Shown: piece by piece, positions 32,475-39,477 of the stretch
How positions within the stretch are numbered: position 1 is the stretch's first letter
Layout of the letters: every line of letters begins with the position of its first letter
Assembly: GCA_017431225.1 (NCBI GenBank)
Contig: JAFRLM010000020.1
Coordinates: 1 to 64,000 of the forward strand
Origin: Erysipelotrichaceae bacterium
GTDB taxonomy: Bacteria > Bacillota_I > Bacilli_A > Erysipelotrichales > Erysipelotrichaceae
DNA length: 64,000 nucleotides
Direction of reading: 5' to 3'
The notes under the pieces: generated by a model
Databases searched by the model: none
Told to the model about the DNA's origin: nothing
Seen by the model: only the letters and a program-made list of their open reading frames with translations
Position numbers and translations under genes: made by a program

Positions 32475-33615
32475 CTTCGTCACCTGCCTTGACCTTCTCG
32501 AAGGACTGGGTATTGTCCGTGATATCGATCGCTTCTTCCACGTAGCTGTCTTCGGCCGCTGCCGGAGTCTCATCCTCTTCGGTATCGGCGATGACAGTCG
32601 GATGCTGTTCATCGTATTTCCTCCGGTTGTTGACCGGGATCTTCATATCGATCTCTGTAGTCGAAGCCTTCGCTTCCGGCTCGGCGTCTTTTGCGGCTTC
32701 CTTATTCTTTTTCGCGAAGAAAGCGAAAAGATTCTTCTTGGAAGTGGAATCGTTTTCCTTCTCAACGACCATTTCCGGTTCGTCCGTGATCAGGAGTGAA
32801 CTGCGCTGGCGGCTCTGACGGCGGATCTCGATCTCGTCGTTGCAGATAACGCGGCGCAGATAGTCACGCAGCTGCTGTTCATCGACCGCGAAGATCTTTC
32901 CTTTTTCCGCGATGGAGATACCGGATGTCTCTTCCGAAACAACGATCGTCAGCGCGTCCGTGATCTCAGCGATACCGAGAGCGGCACGGTGTCTGGCGCC
33001 ATAACGGGAAGAAAGCTCCGCGTTGGTCGGCGGGAAATAGGTAGATGCGCAGGCGATCTTATCACCCTGGATGATGACGGCACCGTCATGCAGAGGTGTC
33101 GTGGTCATGAAGATCGAGGACAGAAGCTCTTTGGTAACAGAAGCATTGACCGCCAGTCCGCTGCGGACATAGTCCTGCAGTGACTGCGACTGTTCGATCG
33201 TGATCAGAGCACCGACACGGTTCTTGGATAAAGCGATGACAGCTTCATAGATCTCCTCAACGAGCTTCTCCTTTTCATTCATCAGCAGTGAAGAGATGCT
33301 CGATAAGGCATTGGTCTTACCGATCCTTTCCAGAAGACCGCGGATCTCCGGCTGGAAGATAATGATCGCAGCCAAAAATCCCCAGTTAATGAAGAGGTCG
33401 GAGAAATATGCCACTGTCGACAGTCTGAGCAGTTTTGCCAGAGCGTTGACCAGCAGGATCAGAATAATGCCTTTGAATATCTGGATCGTACGCGCGTTGT
33501 TGCGCACGAATTTCATCGCATAATAAATGAGAAACCACATGATCGCCACATCAAAGAAGATCCTTGAGATCGCCCAGATGCTCTGTAACGTCATATTAAT
33601 ATTGTAATCCGGCAT
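32467..33615 (-). CDS. cdaA: Diadenylate cyclase (membrane-bound CdaA)
   Basis: Makes the essential second messenger cyclic di-AMP from two ATP. The 382 residues have three N-terminal helices (about 10-85), then the DAC domain with TPLHDGAVIIQGDKI, SSRYGARHRAALG and VVSEETSGISIA, the catalytic and ATP-binding motifs. The last ~110 residues, after SLLITDE, form a low-complexity acidic tail ending GDEDE, longer than in B. subtilis CdaA (273 residues). This tail has no recognisable domain. First gene of cdaA-cdaR-glmM; GGAGGGACAC precedes the ATG. Confidence 0.96.
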   Translation of the reverse strand: MPDYNINMTLQSIWAISRIFFDVAIMWFLIYYAMKFVRNNARTIQIFKGIILILLVNALAKLLRLSTVAYFSDLFINWGFLAAIIIFQPEIRGLLERIGKTNALSSISSLLMNEKEKLVEEIYEAVIALSKNRVGALITIEQSQSLQDYVRSGLAVNASVTKELLSSIFMTTTPLHDGAVIIQGDKIACASTYFPPTNAELSSRYGARHRAALGIAEITDALTIVVSEETSGISIAEKGKIFAVDEQQLRDYLRRVICNDEIEIRRQSRQRSSLLITDEPEMVVEKENDSTSKKNLFAFFAKKNKEAAKDAEPEAKASTTEIDMKIPVNNRRKYDEQHPTVIADTEEDETPAAAEDSYVEEAIDITDNTQSFEKVKAGDEDE

Positions 33616-33642
33616 GTGTCCCTCCTTTTCCTTAACTCGTTT

Positions 33643-33651
33643 ATTATACCA
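33643..33651 (-). promoter_or_regulatory. Extended -10 promoter of cdaA-cdaR-glmM
   Basis: On the minus strand TGG-TATAAT (TATAAT at 33643-33648), about 27 bases before the cdaA ATG, leaving room for a normal Shine-Dalgarno site. No clear -35. Confidence 0.6.
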
Positions 33652-33715
33652 CAGAATGCAGAACGCTCTTCAGGTATCTGAAAAAAGGAAACTGGAAAAG
33701 CGGAACGCTTTCTAA

Positions 33716-33721
33716 TACAAT
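33716..33721 (+). promoter_or_regulatory. -10 element next to the TraB-family gene (near-leaderless)
   Basis: TACAAT lies three bases before one ATG (33725) and nine before the next in-frame ATG (33731). The latter would leave a leader of about two or three bases. Confidence 0.45.
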
Positions 33722-33730
33722 AGGATGCGT

Positions 33731-34897
33731 ATGAATGAAAATGTGATCAAGACCGAATACCAGGACAAGGAGATCTGGATCGTCAAGACTGCCCACATTT
33801 CCAGGACTTCCGTTCAGGATGTCCGGGAAACGGTGGCGGAAGTGCAGCCGGATGCGATCTGCATCGAGCTCGATCAGAACCGCTATGAGTCACTGACCTC
33901 CAAAGACCGCTGGCAGAATACCGATATCACGACAGTGATCAAGGAAAAGAAAGCGACTCTGCTTCTGGTCAACATGATCCTGGCGTCCTTTCAGCGGAGA
34001 ATGGCGAAAAATCTCGATACTTCCTCCGGCGGTGAGATGCTGGCCGGGATCGAGGAAGCAAAAAAGGCGAACATCCCGCTCATCAACGCGGACCGCCCGA
34101 TCAACCTCACCTTCCGCCGGATCTGGAACAATCTCGGTCTGAAAGAGAAAACAAAACTCATCTACACGATCTTCTCTTCTCTCTTCGACGATGATGAGAT
34201 CAGCGAGGAAGACCTCGCTTCCCTGAAGGAGGCGGATGCGCTGGAGACTGCGCTGCAGGATGTCGGTAAGGAATTCCCGGTCGTAAAACGGATCCTGATC
34301 GATGAGCGCGATGCCTATCTCGCCCAGAAGATCAAAACAGCACCGGGCAAAAAGATCGTTGCGGTCGTCGGTGCCGGTCACGGTCAGGGGATCATCCGGC
34401 ATATGAGTGAGGATGTCGATCTGCAGCAGCTCGAAGACACCCGCAAACCGAAAGAACGTCCCTGGCTCAAATGGATCCTGCCTGTCGCGATCGTTTCGAT
34501 GGTCGCCTATACCTTATATACCAACCGCGATGTCGGTATCGGTCAGCTGAGATCCTGGTGGCTCTGGAACGGCTGCCTGTCCGCTCTCGGCACAGTGCTG
34601 GCTTTCGGTCATCCCCTGTCGGTCCTGACTTCCTTCGTGCTGGCGCCGCTGACTTCTCTTAATCCGCTTCTGGCAGTCGGCTGGTTCTCCGGCCTCGTCG
34701 AAGCGAAGATCCGCAAGCCAAAAGTAAAAGACTTCGAGCAGCTTGGTGAAGATACTCAAAGTCTTAAAGGTTTCTGGAAAAACAAGGTCACGCGAGTCCT
34801 GCTGGTCGTACTGTTCGCCAACCTGTTCTCGACGATCGGCACCTTCGTATCGGGAGCCGATATCGTCTGGACTTTCTTCCACAATCTATTTCATTAA
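33731..34897 (+). CDS. TraB/PrgY-family membrane protein
   Basis: A 388-residue protein. The N-terminal domain (to about 235) has the TraB motifs KTAHISRTSVQDVRE, AICIELDQNRYE and VAVVGAGHGQGI (the Gly-x-Gly-His of the Tiki/TraB fold). Four hydrophobic helices follow (about 240-388). In Enterococcus, PrgY reduces release of active sex pheromone; archaeal and other bacterial homologues are mostly uncharacterised, with a predicted metallopeptidase-like fold. Two ATGs are possible; the second (33731) fits the promoter position better. It is convergent with alr. Confidence 0.85.
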   Translation: MNENVIKTEYQDKEIWIVKTAHISRTSVQDVRETVAEVQPDAICIELDQNRYESLTSKDRWQNTDITTVIKEKKATLLLVNMILASFQRRMAKNLDTSSGGEMLAGIEEAKKANIPLINADRPINLTFRRIWNNLGLKEKTKLIYTIFSSLFDDDEISEEDLASLKEADALETALQDVGKEFPVVKRILIDERDAYLAQKIKTAPGKKIVAVVGAGHGQGIIRHMSEDVDLQQLEDTRKPKERPWLKWILPVAIVSMVAYTLYTNRDVGIGQLRSWWLWNGCLSALGTVLAFGHPLSVLTSFVLAPLTSLNPLLAVGWFSGLVEAKIRKPKVKDFEQLGEDTQSLKGFWKNKVTRVLLVVLFANLFSTIGTFVSGADIVWTFFHNLFH

Positions 34898-35989
34898 TCA
34901 GAGGATCAACCGCGGGGTTGATTCTTTTAATACATTCCCCTCATTGTCGATATAGCGGCGGGAAACACGGTCACTCAGTCCGGTCAGGATCTCATAAGGG
35001 ATCGTTCCCAGAGTCTCCGCCATCTTTTCAAGCGCGATATGCTGACCGAAGAATTCGACCGGTGTGCCTACCGGGTAAGGACGCTGGGTGTGGATCATGC
35101 ACTGGTCCATGCAGATGGAGCCGACGATCGGGGCGTACTCGCCTTCGATGTAGACATCGTTGCCGGTATACTTGCGGTTGATGCCGTCTGCGTAACCGAT
35201 CGGAAGCGTCAGGATATAGCCTTCCCCGTCGGAAACATAATGGCCGCCGTAGGAGACCGGCTCACCGCGCTCAACACGCTTGCAGTTAATGACTTCGCTC
35301 TTAAGGGCAAGGGCCGGTTTCAGCATCGAGTCAAAGGAGCTGTAACCGCATAAGCCCAGTCCACAGCGGACATGGGTGGAGAAAGGATCATCAAAATTGA
35401 TGCTGGCATCGGTATTGCAGGTGTGGATATAGCGGAACGGATAATGCAGCTCCTCGATGACCTTGCGGAAACGGCGGTACTGCTGATCTGTATACACCTC
35501 ATCCTTTTCGTCACTGCGCGCGTAATGTGTCATGATGCCGCAGATATCGGCACCGCGGATATTCAGCGAAGCCAGGACTTCCGGCGCCTGTTCCGGCAGG
35601 ATGCCGATACGGTGCATGCCGGTATCGATCTTGAGATGGATCTTGACGCCGGTCAGATTGGGGATCGAGGAGAAGTAATCCTTCGAGACGGTGACCAGGG
35701 AAAGATTGTATTCCTTGACCAGATCCAGGAAATTGAGATCGACATAGCCGAGGATCAGGATCTCGCCGCGGACTCCTCTTTTACGCAGATGGATCGCTTC
35801 TTCGATACTGGATACGGCGAAGAAACGGACTCCCTCCTTCATCGCCAGAGCAGCAGCTTCAATATCACCGACGCCGTAGGCATTGGCCTTGATAACAGCG
35901 ATCAGTTCTTTTCCGGCTGTGTGCCGGAGAGTGTTTACATTTGCCCGATAAGAATCGGTATTGATCAAAAGATATGTGTTTCTGTACAT
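34898..35989 (-). CDS. alr: Alanine racemase
   Basis: PLP enzyme that supplies D-alanine for Ddl and the cell wall. The 363 residues show the PLP-lysine block AVIKANAYGVGD, KIDTGMHRIG, the hinge and second-domain signature PVSYGGHYVSDGEGYILTLPIGYADG with the catalytic Tyr, and GSICMDQCM. AGAGGAATT precedes the ATG at 35989; an in-frame ATG 13 codons upstream lies before the Shine-Dalgarno sequence. A TATAAT near 36013 on the minus strand is a likely -10. With ddl, murF and vanY in the same window, the D-Ala pathway is well represented. Confidence 0.95.
   Translation of the reverse strand: MYRNTYLLINTDSYRANVNTLRHTAGKELIAVIKANAYGVGDIEAAALAMKEGVRFFAVSSIEEAIHLRKRGVRGEILILGYVDLNFLDLVKEYNLSLVTVSKDYFSSIPNLTGVKIHLKIDTGMHRIGILPEQAPEVLASLNIRGADICGIMTHYARSDEKDEVYTDQQYRRFRKVIEELHYPFRYIHTCNTDASINFDDPFSTHVRCGLGLCGYSSFDSMLKPALALKSEVINCKRVERGEPVSYGGHYVSDGEGYILTLPIGYADGINRKYTGNDVYIEGEYAPIVGSICMDQCMIHTQRPYPVGTPVEFFGQHIALEKMAETLGTIPYEILTGLSDRVSRRYIDNEGNVLKESTPRLIL
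34905..34932. terminator. Bidirectional terminator between the TraB gene and alr
   Basis: ATCAACC-GCGG-GGTTGAT followed by TCTTTTA. Confidence 0.75.
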
Positions 35990-36048
35990 AATTCCTCTAA
36001 CCTCTATCTGTATAATTATACAACACAAAAACCTAACGAAAATGCTTA

Positions 36049-36078
36049 TTGACGTACCAAAAAGAATTATGTTATTCT
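36049..36078 (+). promoter_or_regulatory. Promoter of tRNA-Val/tRNA-Thr
   Basis: TTGACG (36049-36054), 18-base spacer, TATTCT (36073-36078). Confidence 0.65.
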
Positions 36079-36091
36079 ATATAAGCTTAAT

Positions 36092-36167
36092 GGAGGCTTA
36101 GCTCAGTTGGGAGAGCATCTGCCTTACAAGCAGAGGGTCAGCGGTTCGAGCCCGTTAGCCTCCACCA
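36092..36167 (+). tRNA. tRNA-Val (anticodon TAC)
   Basis: Acceptor GGAGGCT/AGCCTCC, anticodon arm TCTGC-CTTACAA-GCAGA, T-arm CGGTTCGAGCCCG, encoded CCA. Confidence 0.94.
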
Positions 36168-36169
36168 TC

Positions 36170-36245
36170 GCCGACTTAGCTCAACTGGTAGAGCAACTGA
36201 TTTGTAATCAGTAGGTTGCGGGTTCAAGTCCTGCAGTCGGCACCA
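36170..36245 (+). tRNA. tRNA-Thr (anticodon TGT)
   Basis: Acceptor GCCGACT/AGTCGGC, anticodon arm CTGA around TTTGTAA, encoded CCA; two bases after tRNA-Val. Confidence 0.94.
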
Positions 36246-36249
36246 GTAA

Positions 36250-36278
36250 AAAATGACATCCGCGAGGATGTTTTTTTA
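36250..36278 (+). terminator. Terminator of tRNA-Val/tRNA-Thr
   Basis: GACATCC-GCGA-GGATGT followed by TTTTTTATTC. Confidence 0.88.
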
Positions 36279-36370
36279 TTCTTTCAGGCAGAAATCGATT
36301 CTAGATCTGTGTTTCTTCGCTTTTTTCCGGGTTTTTTTCGTAAAAACTCACGAAAACAATCAAGTTCAGA

Positions 36371-36399
36371 TTGACTTTCATTGTTATTAACGATAATAT
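36371..36399 (+). promoter_or_regulatory. Promoter of the tRNA-Tyr-Gln-Lys-Gly cluster
   Basis: TTGACT (36371-36376), 17-base spacer, TAATAT (36394-36399), about 34 bases before tRNA-Tyr. Confidence 0.8.
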
Positions 36400-36432
36400 A
36401 GATAAGCACCGAATATCCTTTCGGTTTAATGT

Positions 36433-36517
36433 GGAGAGGTAGCGAAGTGGCTAAACGCGGGTGACTGTAAATCATCTCCCTCCGGGTTCGGCAGTTCGAA
36501 TCTGTCCCTCTCCACCA
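36433..36517 (+). tRNA. tRNA-Tyr (anticodon GTA)
   Basis: Class II tRNA. Acceptor GGAGAGG/CCTCTCC, anticodon loop CTGTAAA, variable arm ATCTCCCTCCGGGTT, encoded CCA. Confidence 0.94.
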
Positions 36518-36523
36518 TTTTAT

Positions 36524-36599
36524 TGGGATGTAGCCAAGCGGTAAGGCAAGGGACTTTGACTCCCTCATTTCGCTGGTTCGAGTCCAGCCATCCCAGCCA
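36524..36599 (+). tRNA. tRNA-Gln (anticodon TTG)
   Basis: Acceptor TGGGATG/CATCCCA, anticodon arm AGGGA-CTTTGAC-TCCCT, discriminator G, encoded CCA. Confidence 0.94.
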
Positions 36600-36612
36600 A
36601 TTAGGTCACGCT

Positions 36613-36688
36613 GTCCCGGTAGCTCAGGCGGTAGAGCATCTGACTTTTAATCAGAGGGTCTGCGGTTCGATTCCGCATCGGGACACCA
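36613..36688 (+). tRNA. tRNA-Lys (anticodon TTT)
   Basis: Acceptor GTCCCGG with TCGGGAC, anticodon arm TCTGA-CTTTTAA-TCAGA, encoded CCA. Confidence 0.94.
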
Positions 36689-36692
36689 CTCT

Positions 36693-36766
<74 letters not shown>

Positions 36767-36820
36767 GAATAAGCACTCAGAGGTCCAGACGTTGGGCTTT
36801 TTTTATTGCCGGTTCTCGGC

Positions 36821-36826
36821 TATAAT
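36821..36826 (+). promoter_or_regulatory. -10 element of the solitary tRNA-Gly
   Basis: TATAAT 14 bases before the tRNA start. No -35 at normal spacing, so this tRNA may also receive read-through from the upstream cluster. Confidence 0.45.
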
Positions 36827-36839
36827 ATTTCTTGGAGTT

Positions 36840-36913
36840 GCGGGCGTAGTTCAATGGTAGAACTTCAGCTTCCCAAGCTGGCCACGCGGGTTCGATTCCC
36901 GTCGCCCGCTCCA
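36840..36913 (+). tRNA. tRNA-Gly (anticodon CCC)
   Basis: Acceptor GCGGGCG/CGCCCGC, anticodon arm CAGC around TTCCCAA, encoded CCA. With the GCC and TCC tRNAs, this window covers all glycine codons. Confidence 0.94.
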
Positions 36914-37004
36914 TTTTTTTATTTTCCCGGATCAGGCACAATTCTTGCTGAAGATCCGTTCTGTTGTACAATACTTTTAAGAATACGTGGAAACGAGGTG
37001 GCAT

Positions 37005-37454
37005 ATGATCAGACCCGAAGAAACGAATACCGACCTGCTCAGGGCAAAAGAGATCCTTTCCCAGGGACACAGCGCCGCGATCTGCAAAGGCGACAGTGTC
37101 TTTACGAGCGATGCGAACGGCATCAAGCCTCTAAACTGGTGGCTGCGTGACGGTTACTCCTTTGAAGGTTACAGCGCCGCAGACAGAGTCGTCGGCCGGG
37201 CAGCCGCATTTCTCTATGTCCTTCTCAAGGTCAAAGAGATCTATGCGGAACTGCTTTCCGACAGCGCAGTGGAAGTCCTTGAACGTTACGGCATCCCCTA
37301 CTCCTTCAACAAAAGAGTCCCGAATATCCTGAACCGGACCGGAGACGATCTCTGTCCGATGGAAAAGATCGCGATCGGGCATGAAGAACCGGAAGCCTGT
37401 TACGAAGCACTTAAGATCAAGATCGCGGAACTGATGGCGGCCCAGGGAAAATGA
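37005..37454 (+). CDS. DUF1893 protein (cytidine-deaminase-like fold)
   Basis: A 149-residue protein. The family (TM1506 type) has a cytidine-deaminase-like fold. Visible blocks are LLRAKEILSQGHSAAICKGDSVFTSDANGIKPL, DRVVGRAAAFLYVLLKVKEIYAELLSDSAVEVLERYGI, and DDLCPMEKIAIGHEEPEACYEALK. The deaminase His/Cys zinc triad is not complete by eye. GAGGTGG lies before the ATG at 37005; the frame also opens at a GTG six codons earlier, which overlaps the Shine-Dalgarno sequence. Its stop overlaps the next gene by four bases. Role unknown. Confidence 0.75.
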   Translation: MIRPEETNTDLLRAKEILSQGHSAAICKGDSVFTSDANGIKPLNWWLRDGYSFEGYSAADRVVGRAAAFLYVLLKVKEIYAELLSDSAVEVLERYGIPYSFNKRVPNILNRTGDDLCPMEKIAIGHEEPEACYEALKIKIAELMAAQGK

Positions 37455-37876
37455 AGATCGTAGTCATAGATGCCCAGGGAGGCGGAGTCGGAAAAAGCGT
37501 GATCAGCGCACTGAATACACCCGACAGAAAATATGAGATCATTGCCGTCGGCACAAACAGTGCCGCTGCCTCGGCAATGCTGAAAAGCGGGGCAGATAAA
37601 GCAGCTGTTGGTGAAAACGCGGTCATCGTAAACTGCAGGGATGCGGATATCATCGTAGGCGCGATCGGGATCGTGATCGCGGATTCGATGCTTGGTGAGA
37701 TCTCCCCGGCCATGTCTGTCGCGGTCGCTCAGAGCCGCGCGGAAAAGGTGCTGATCCCCTTCAGTCACGGCGGACTGCATCTGATCGGACAGCAGAACCG
37801 CAAGCTTTCGGAATCGATCGAAGAAGCTGCACAGACAGTGTTCGCGATCATTGCAAAAAAGCAGAGTTCATTTTAA
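37451..37876 (+). CDS. DUF3842 protein
   Basis: A 141-residue protein with a nucleotide-binding-like start, MKIVVIDAQGGGVGKSVI, then AVGTNSAAASAMLKSGADKAAVGENAVIVNCRDADIIVGAIGIVIADSMLGEISPAM. This is the highly conserved DUF3842 pattern common in anaerobic Firmicutes. It is coupled (ATGA overlap) to the DUF1893 gene and lies upstream of an ECF transporter subunit. The arrangement suggests the two DUF proteins form one functional unit, possibly acting on a vitamin or metal-related substrate; this is inference from context only. Confidence 0.75.
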   Translation: MKIVVIDAQGGGVGKSVISALNTPDRKYEIIAVGTNSAAASAMLKSGADKAAVGENAVIVNCRDADIIVGAIGIVIADSMLGEISPAMSVAVAQSRAEKVLIPFSHGGLHLIGQQNRKLSESIEEAAQTVFAIIAKKQSSF

Positions 37877-37881
37877 AATGA

Positions 37882-38006
37882 ATTGCAGGCAGGAAGCCTG
37901 TGGAAAGATGCAGGAAGCATCAGATAAACCTTTTTAAAATCAAAACGTATTATGGTATGTCACGAAGGCATATCGACTTCAGCAGAAGCCGGATATGCCT
38001 TTTATT
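37882..38006 (+). ncRNA. Structured leader of the ECF transporter gene, candidate riboswitch
   Basis: Two consecutive 5-bp hairpins with the same loop, CAGGC-AGGAA-GCCTG (37886-37900) and GATGC-AGGAA-GCATC (37907-37921), are separated by TGGAAA. Next come an A/T-rich linker and a terminator hairpin, GGCATATC...GATATGCC with an inner CTTC-AGCA-GAAG stem (37967-37999), followed by CTTTTATTT. GGTATGTC (37954-37961) could pair with the terminator's right arm instead. It does not match a riboswitch class I can name. Confidence 0.45.
37967..38006 (+). terminator. Intrinsic terminator in the ECF gene leader
   Basis: Eight-base outer stem plus a four-base inner stem, then TTTTATTT, 15 bases before the ECF start codon; probably an attenuator. 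Confidence 0.7.
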
Positions 38007-38020
38007 TGGAGAAATCGTAC

Positions 38021-38539
38021 ATGAAAACAAAAAATCTGATCCTCACTGCATTATTTATCGCTCTTGGTCTCGTCCTGCCGATGGCTTTCCATGCGATCCC
38101 CAACGGCGGAACGCTTTTTTCACCAATGCACATCCCGGTCCTGGTCTGTGGTCTTGTTGTCGGTCCGATCGAAGGACTGATCTGCGGTATCTGTACGCCG
38201 GTCCTTTCCAGCCTGATGACCGGTATGCCGCCGGCGCCGATCCTTCCTGGAATGACCCTGGAGCTCGCTGTCTATGGCCTGATCAGCGGACTGGTCATGC
38301 GCTTTATGAAAGACAATAAATCGATCGTCAAGATCTACATCGCATTGATCATTGCCATGCTATGCGGCCGTATCGCAGCCGGACTGCTGAATGCCCTGGT
38401 ACTGAATGTCGGAACGTATTCCCTTCCGGTCTGGATCACCGCTTATTTTGTTCGCGGACTGCCGGGGATCATTACTCATCTGATCCTGATCCCGCTGGTC
38501 GTACGCGCCTTACAAAAAGCAAAGCTCAGCGTTAACTGA
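38021..38539 (+). CDS. ECF transporter S component, substrate unassigned
   Basis: A 172-residue integral membrane protein with about six helices. Characteristic blocks are LVLPMAFHAIPNGGTLFSPMHIPVLVCGLVVGP and PVLSSLMTGMPPAPILPGMTLELAVYGLISG. The substrate-binding loop with HIPVL and GMPP defines a common but poorly characterised S-component group in Firmicutes. GGAGAAATCGTAC precedes the ATG. It needs the shared EcfT/EcfA module, which is not here. The DUF1893-DUF3842 pair upstream and a terminator-controlled leader suggest regulation by the imported compound. The 3' end overlaps the convergent EamA gene by eight bases. Confidence 0.8.
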   Translation: MKTKNLILTALFIALGLVLPMAFHAIPNGGTLFSPMHIPVLVCGLVVGPIEGLICGICTPVLSSLMTGMPPAPILPGMTLELAVYGLISGLVMRFMKDNKSIVKIYIALIIAMLCGRIAAGLLNALVLNVGTYSLPVWITAYFVRGLPGIITHLILIPLVVRALQKAKLSVN

Positions 38540-39383
38540 GCGAAGCGAGCAATACTGCTATAAACATGAGCCCTGCCCCGCAGAGCTCTTTTAAATTCAT
38601 CGCCTGATGCAGGATCAGCCAGCCTCCCAGTGCGGAAAAGACGCTTTCAAGGCACATGATGATCGAAGCCAAAGTCGGATGAACGTTTTTCTGTCCGAGG
38701 GTCTGGAAAGTATAGGCGACCCCGCCGGACAGGATACCGGCATATAACAGTGAAGGCAGAGCTTCACGCAATCCTTCGGTATGAAAACGGCCGCTTGCGA
38801 ACAGGATCACTGTACTCAGGGCTGCGGAAACAAAGACCTGCGCCATAGACAATGAAACACCATCGACCAGTCGGATATAATGGTTGACGGCTATGATCTG
38901 CAATGCGAAAAAGAAAGCGCCCAGGATCAGCAGAAGTTCCCCTTTGCCAAAACCAAGACTGCCGTTCATGCACAGCAGATACAGGCCGGCAACACTTAGA
39001 ACGACCGCCAGAAGTGTCCGCCAGGAGATCCGGCTGCCGGTAAAGAAAGTGAGCAAAGGCACGATCACCACATACATCGCGGTCAGAAATCCGGCTCTTG
39101 CGGTCGTTGTCATCGGGATCGCGATCTGCTGCAGGATCGAGGCGATAAAGAGCGCGGAACCGCAGACAAGACCGGCCTGGCACAGTGTTTTCCAGTCCTC
39201 TGCGGCCGGGCGGCGGATCTTCCGGAAAAGAAAGATCACAATGAAAGCAAGCCAGCTGCGGCACGCGAGAAACATCAACGGATCGACATAATCCGCACCA
39301 ATGCGCTGAGCGGTGAATGCAAAACCCCAGATCGCCGCTGCTGCAAACAGCAGAAGCGAATAAAGAGACTGTTTTTTAAACAT
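38532..39383 (-). CDS. EamA/DMT-family permease
   Basis: A 283-residue protein with ten hydrophobic helices in two repeated halves of five, each with the EamA pattern (AAAAIWGFAFTAQRIG, MTTTARAGFLTAMYVVIVPLL, and HPTLASIIMCLESVFSALGGWLILHQ). It is probably a metabolite exporter or uptake carrier; substrate unknown. The start at 39383 (MFKKQSLYS) is placed by the family N-terminus and by the -10 element six bases upstream; a longer open frame upstream lies outside that transcript. Confidence 0.88.
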   Translation of the reverse strand: MFKKQSLYSLLLFAAAAIWGFAFTAQRIGADYVDPLMFLACRSWLAFIVIFLFRKIRRPAAEDWKTLCQAGLVCGSALFIASILQQIAIPMTTTARAGFLTAMYVVIVPLLTFFTGSRISWRTLLAVVLSVAGLYLLCMNGSLGFGKGELLLILGAFFFALQIIAVNHYIRLVDGVSLSMAQVFVSAALSTVILFASGRFHTEGLREALPSLLYAGILSGGVAYTFQTLGQKNVHPTLASIIMCLESVFSALGGWLILHQAMNLKELCGAGLMFIAVLLASLS

Positions 39384-39389
39384 AGAAAT

Positions 39390-39398
39390 ATAATAACA
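39390..39398 (-). promoter_or_regulatory. Extended -10 promoter of the EamA gene (leaderless)
   Basis: On the minus strand TGT-TATTAT ends six bases before the ATG at 39383. This is the same element and spacing as at dut. Confidence 0.6.
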
Positions 39399-39431
39399 AA
39401 ACTTGCCGGGAACGGGCGAATAAGAATCTTC

Positions 39432-39473
39432 AGGAAAAGCCATATCCTTTTGATTGGATATGGCTTTTATGTT
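39432..39473 (-). terminator. Terminator of the large Cna-B protein gene
   Basis: On the minus strand AAAAGCCATATCC-AATCAAAA-GGATATGGCTTTT, just after the stop codon. Confidence 0.9.
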
Positions 39474-39477
39474 TCTT

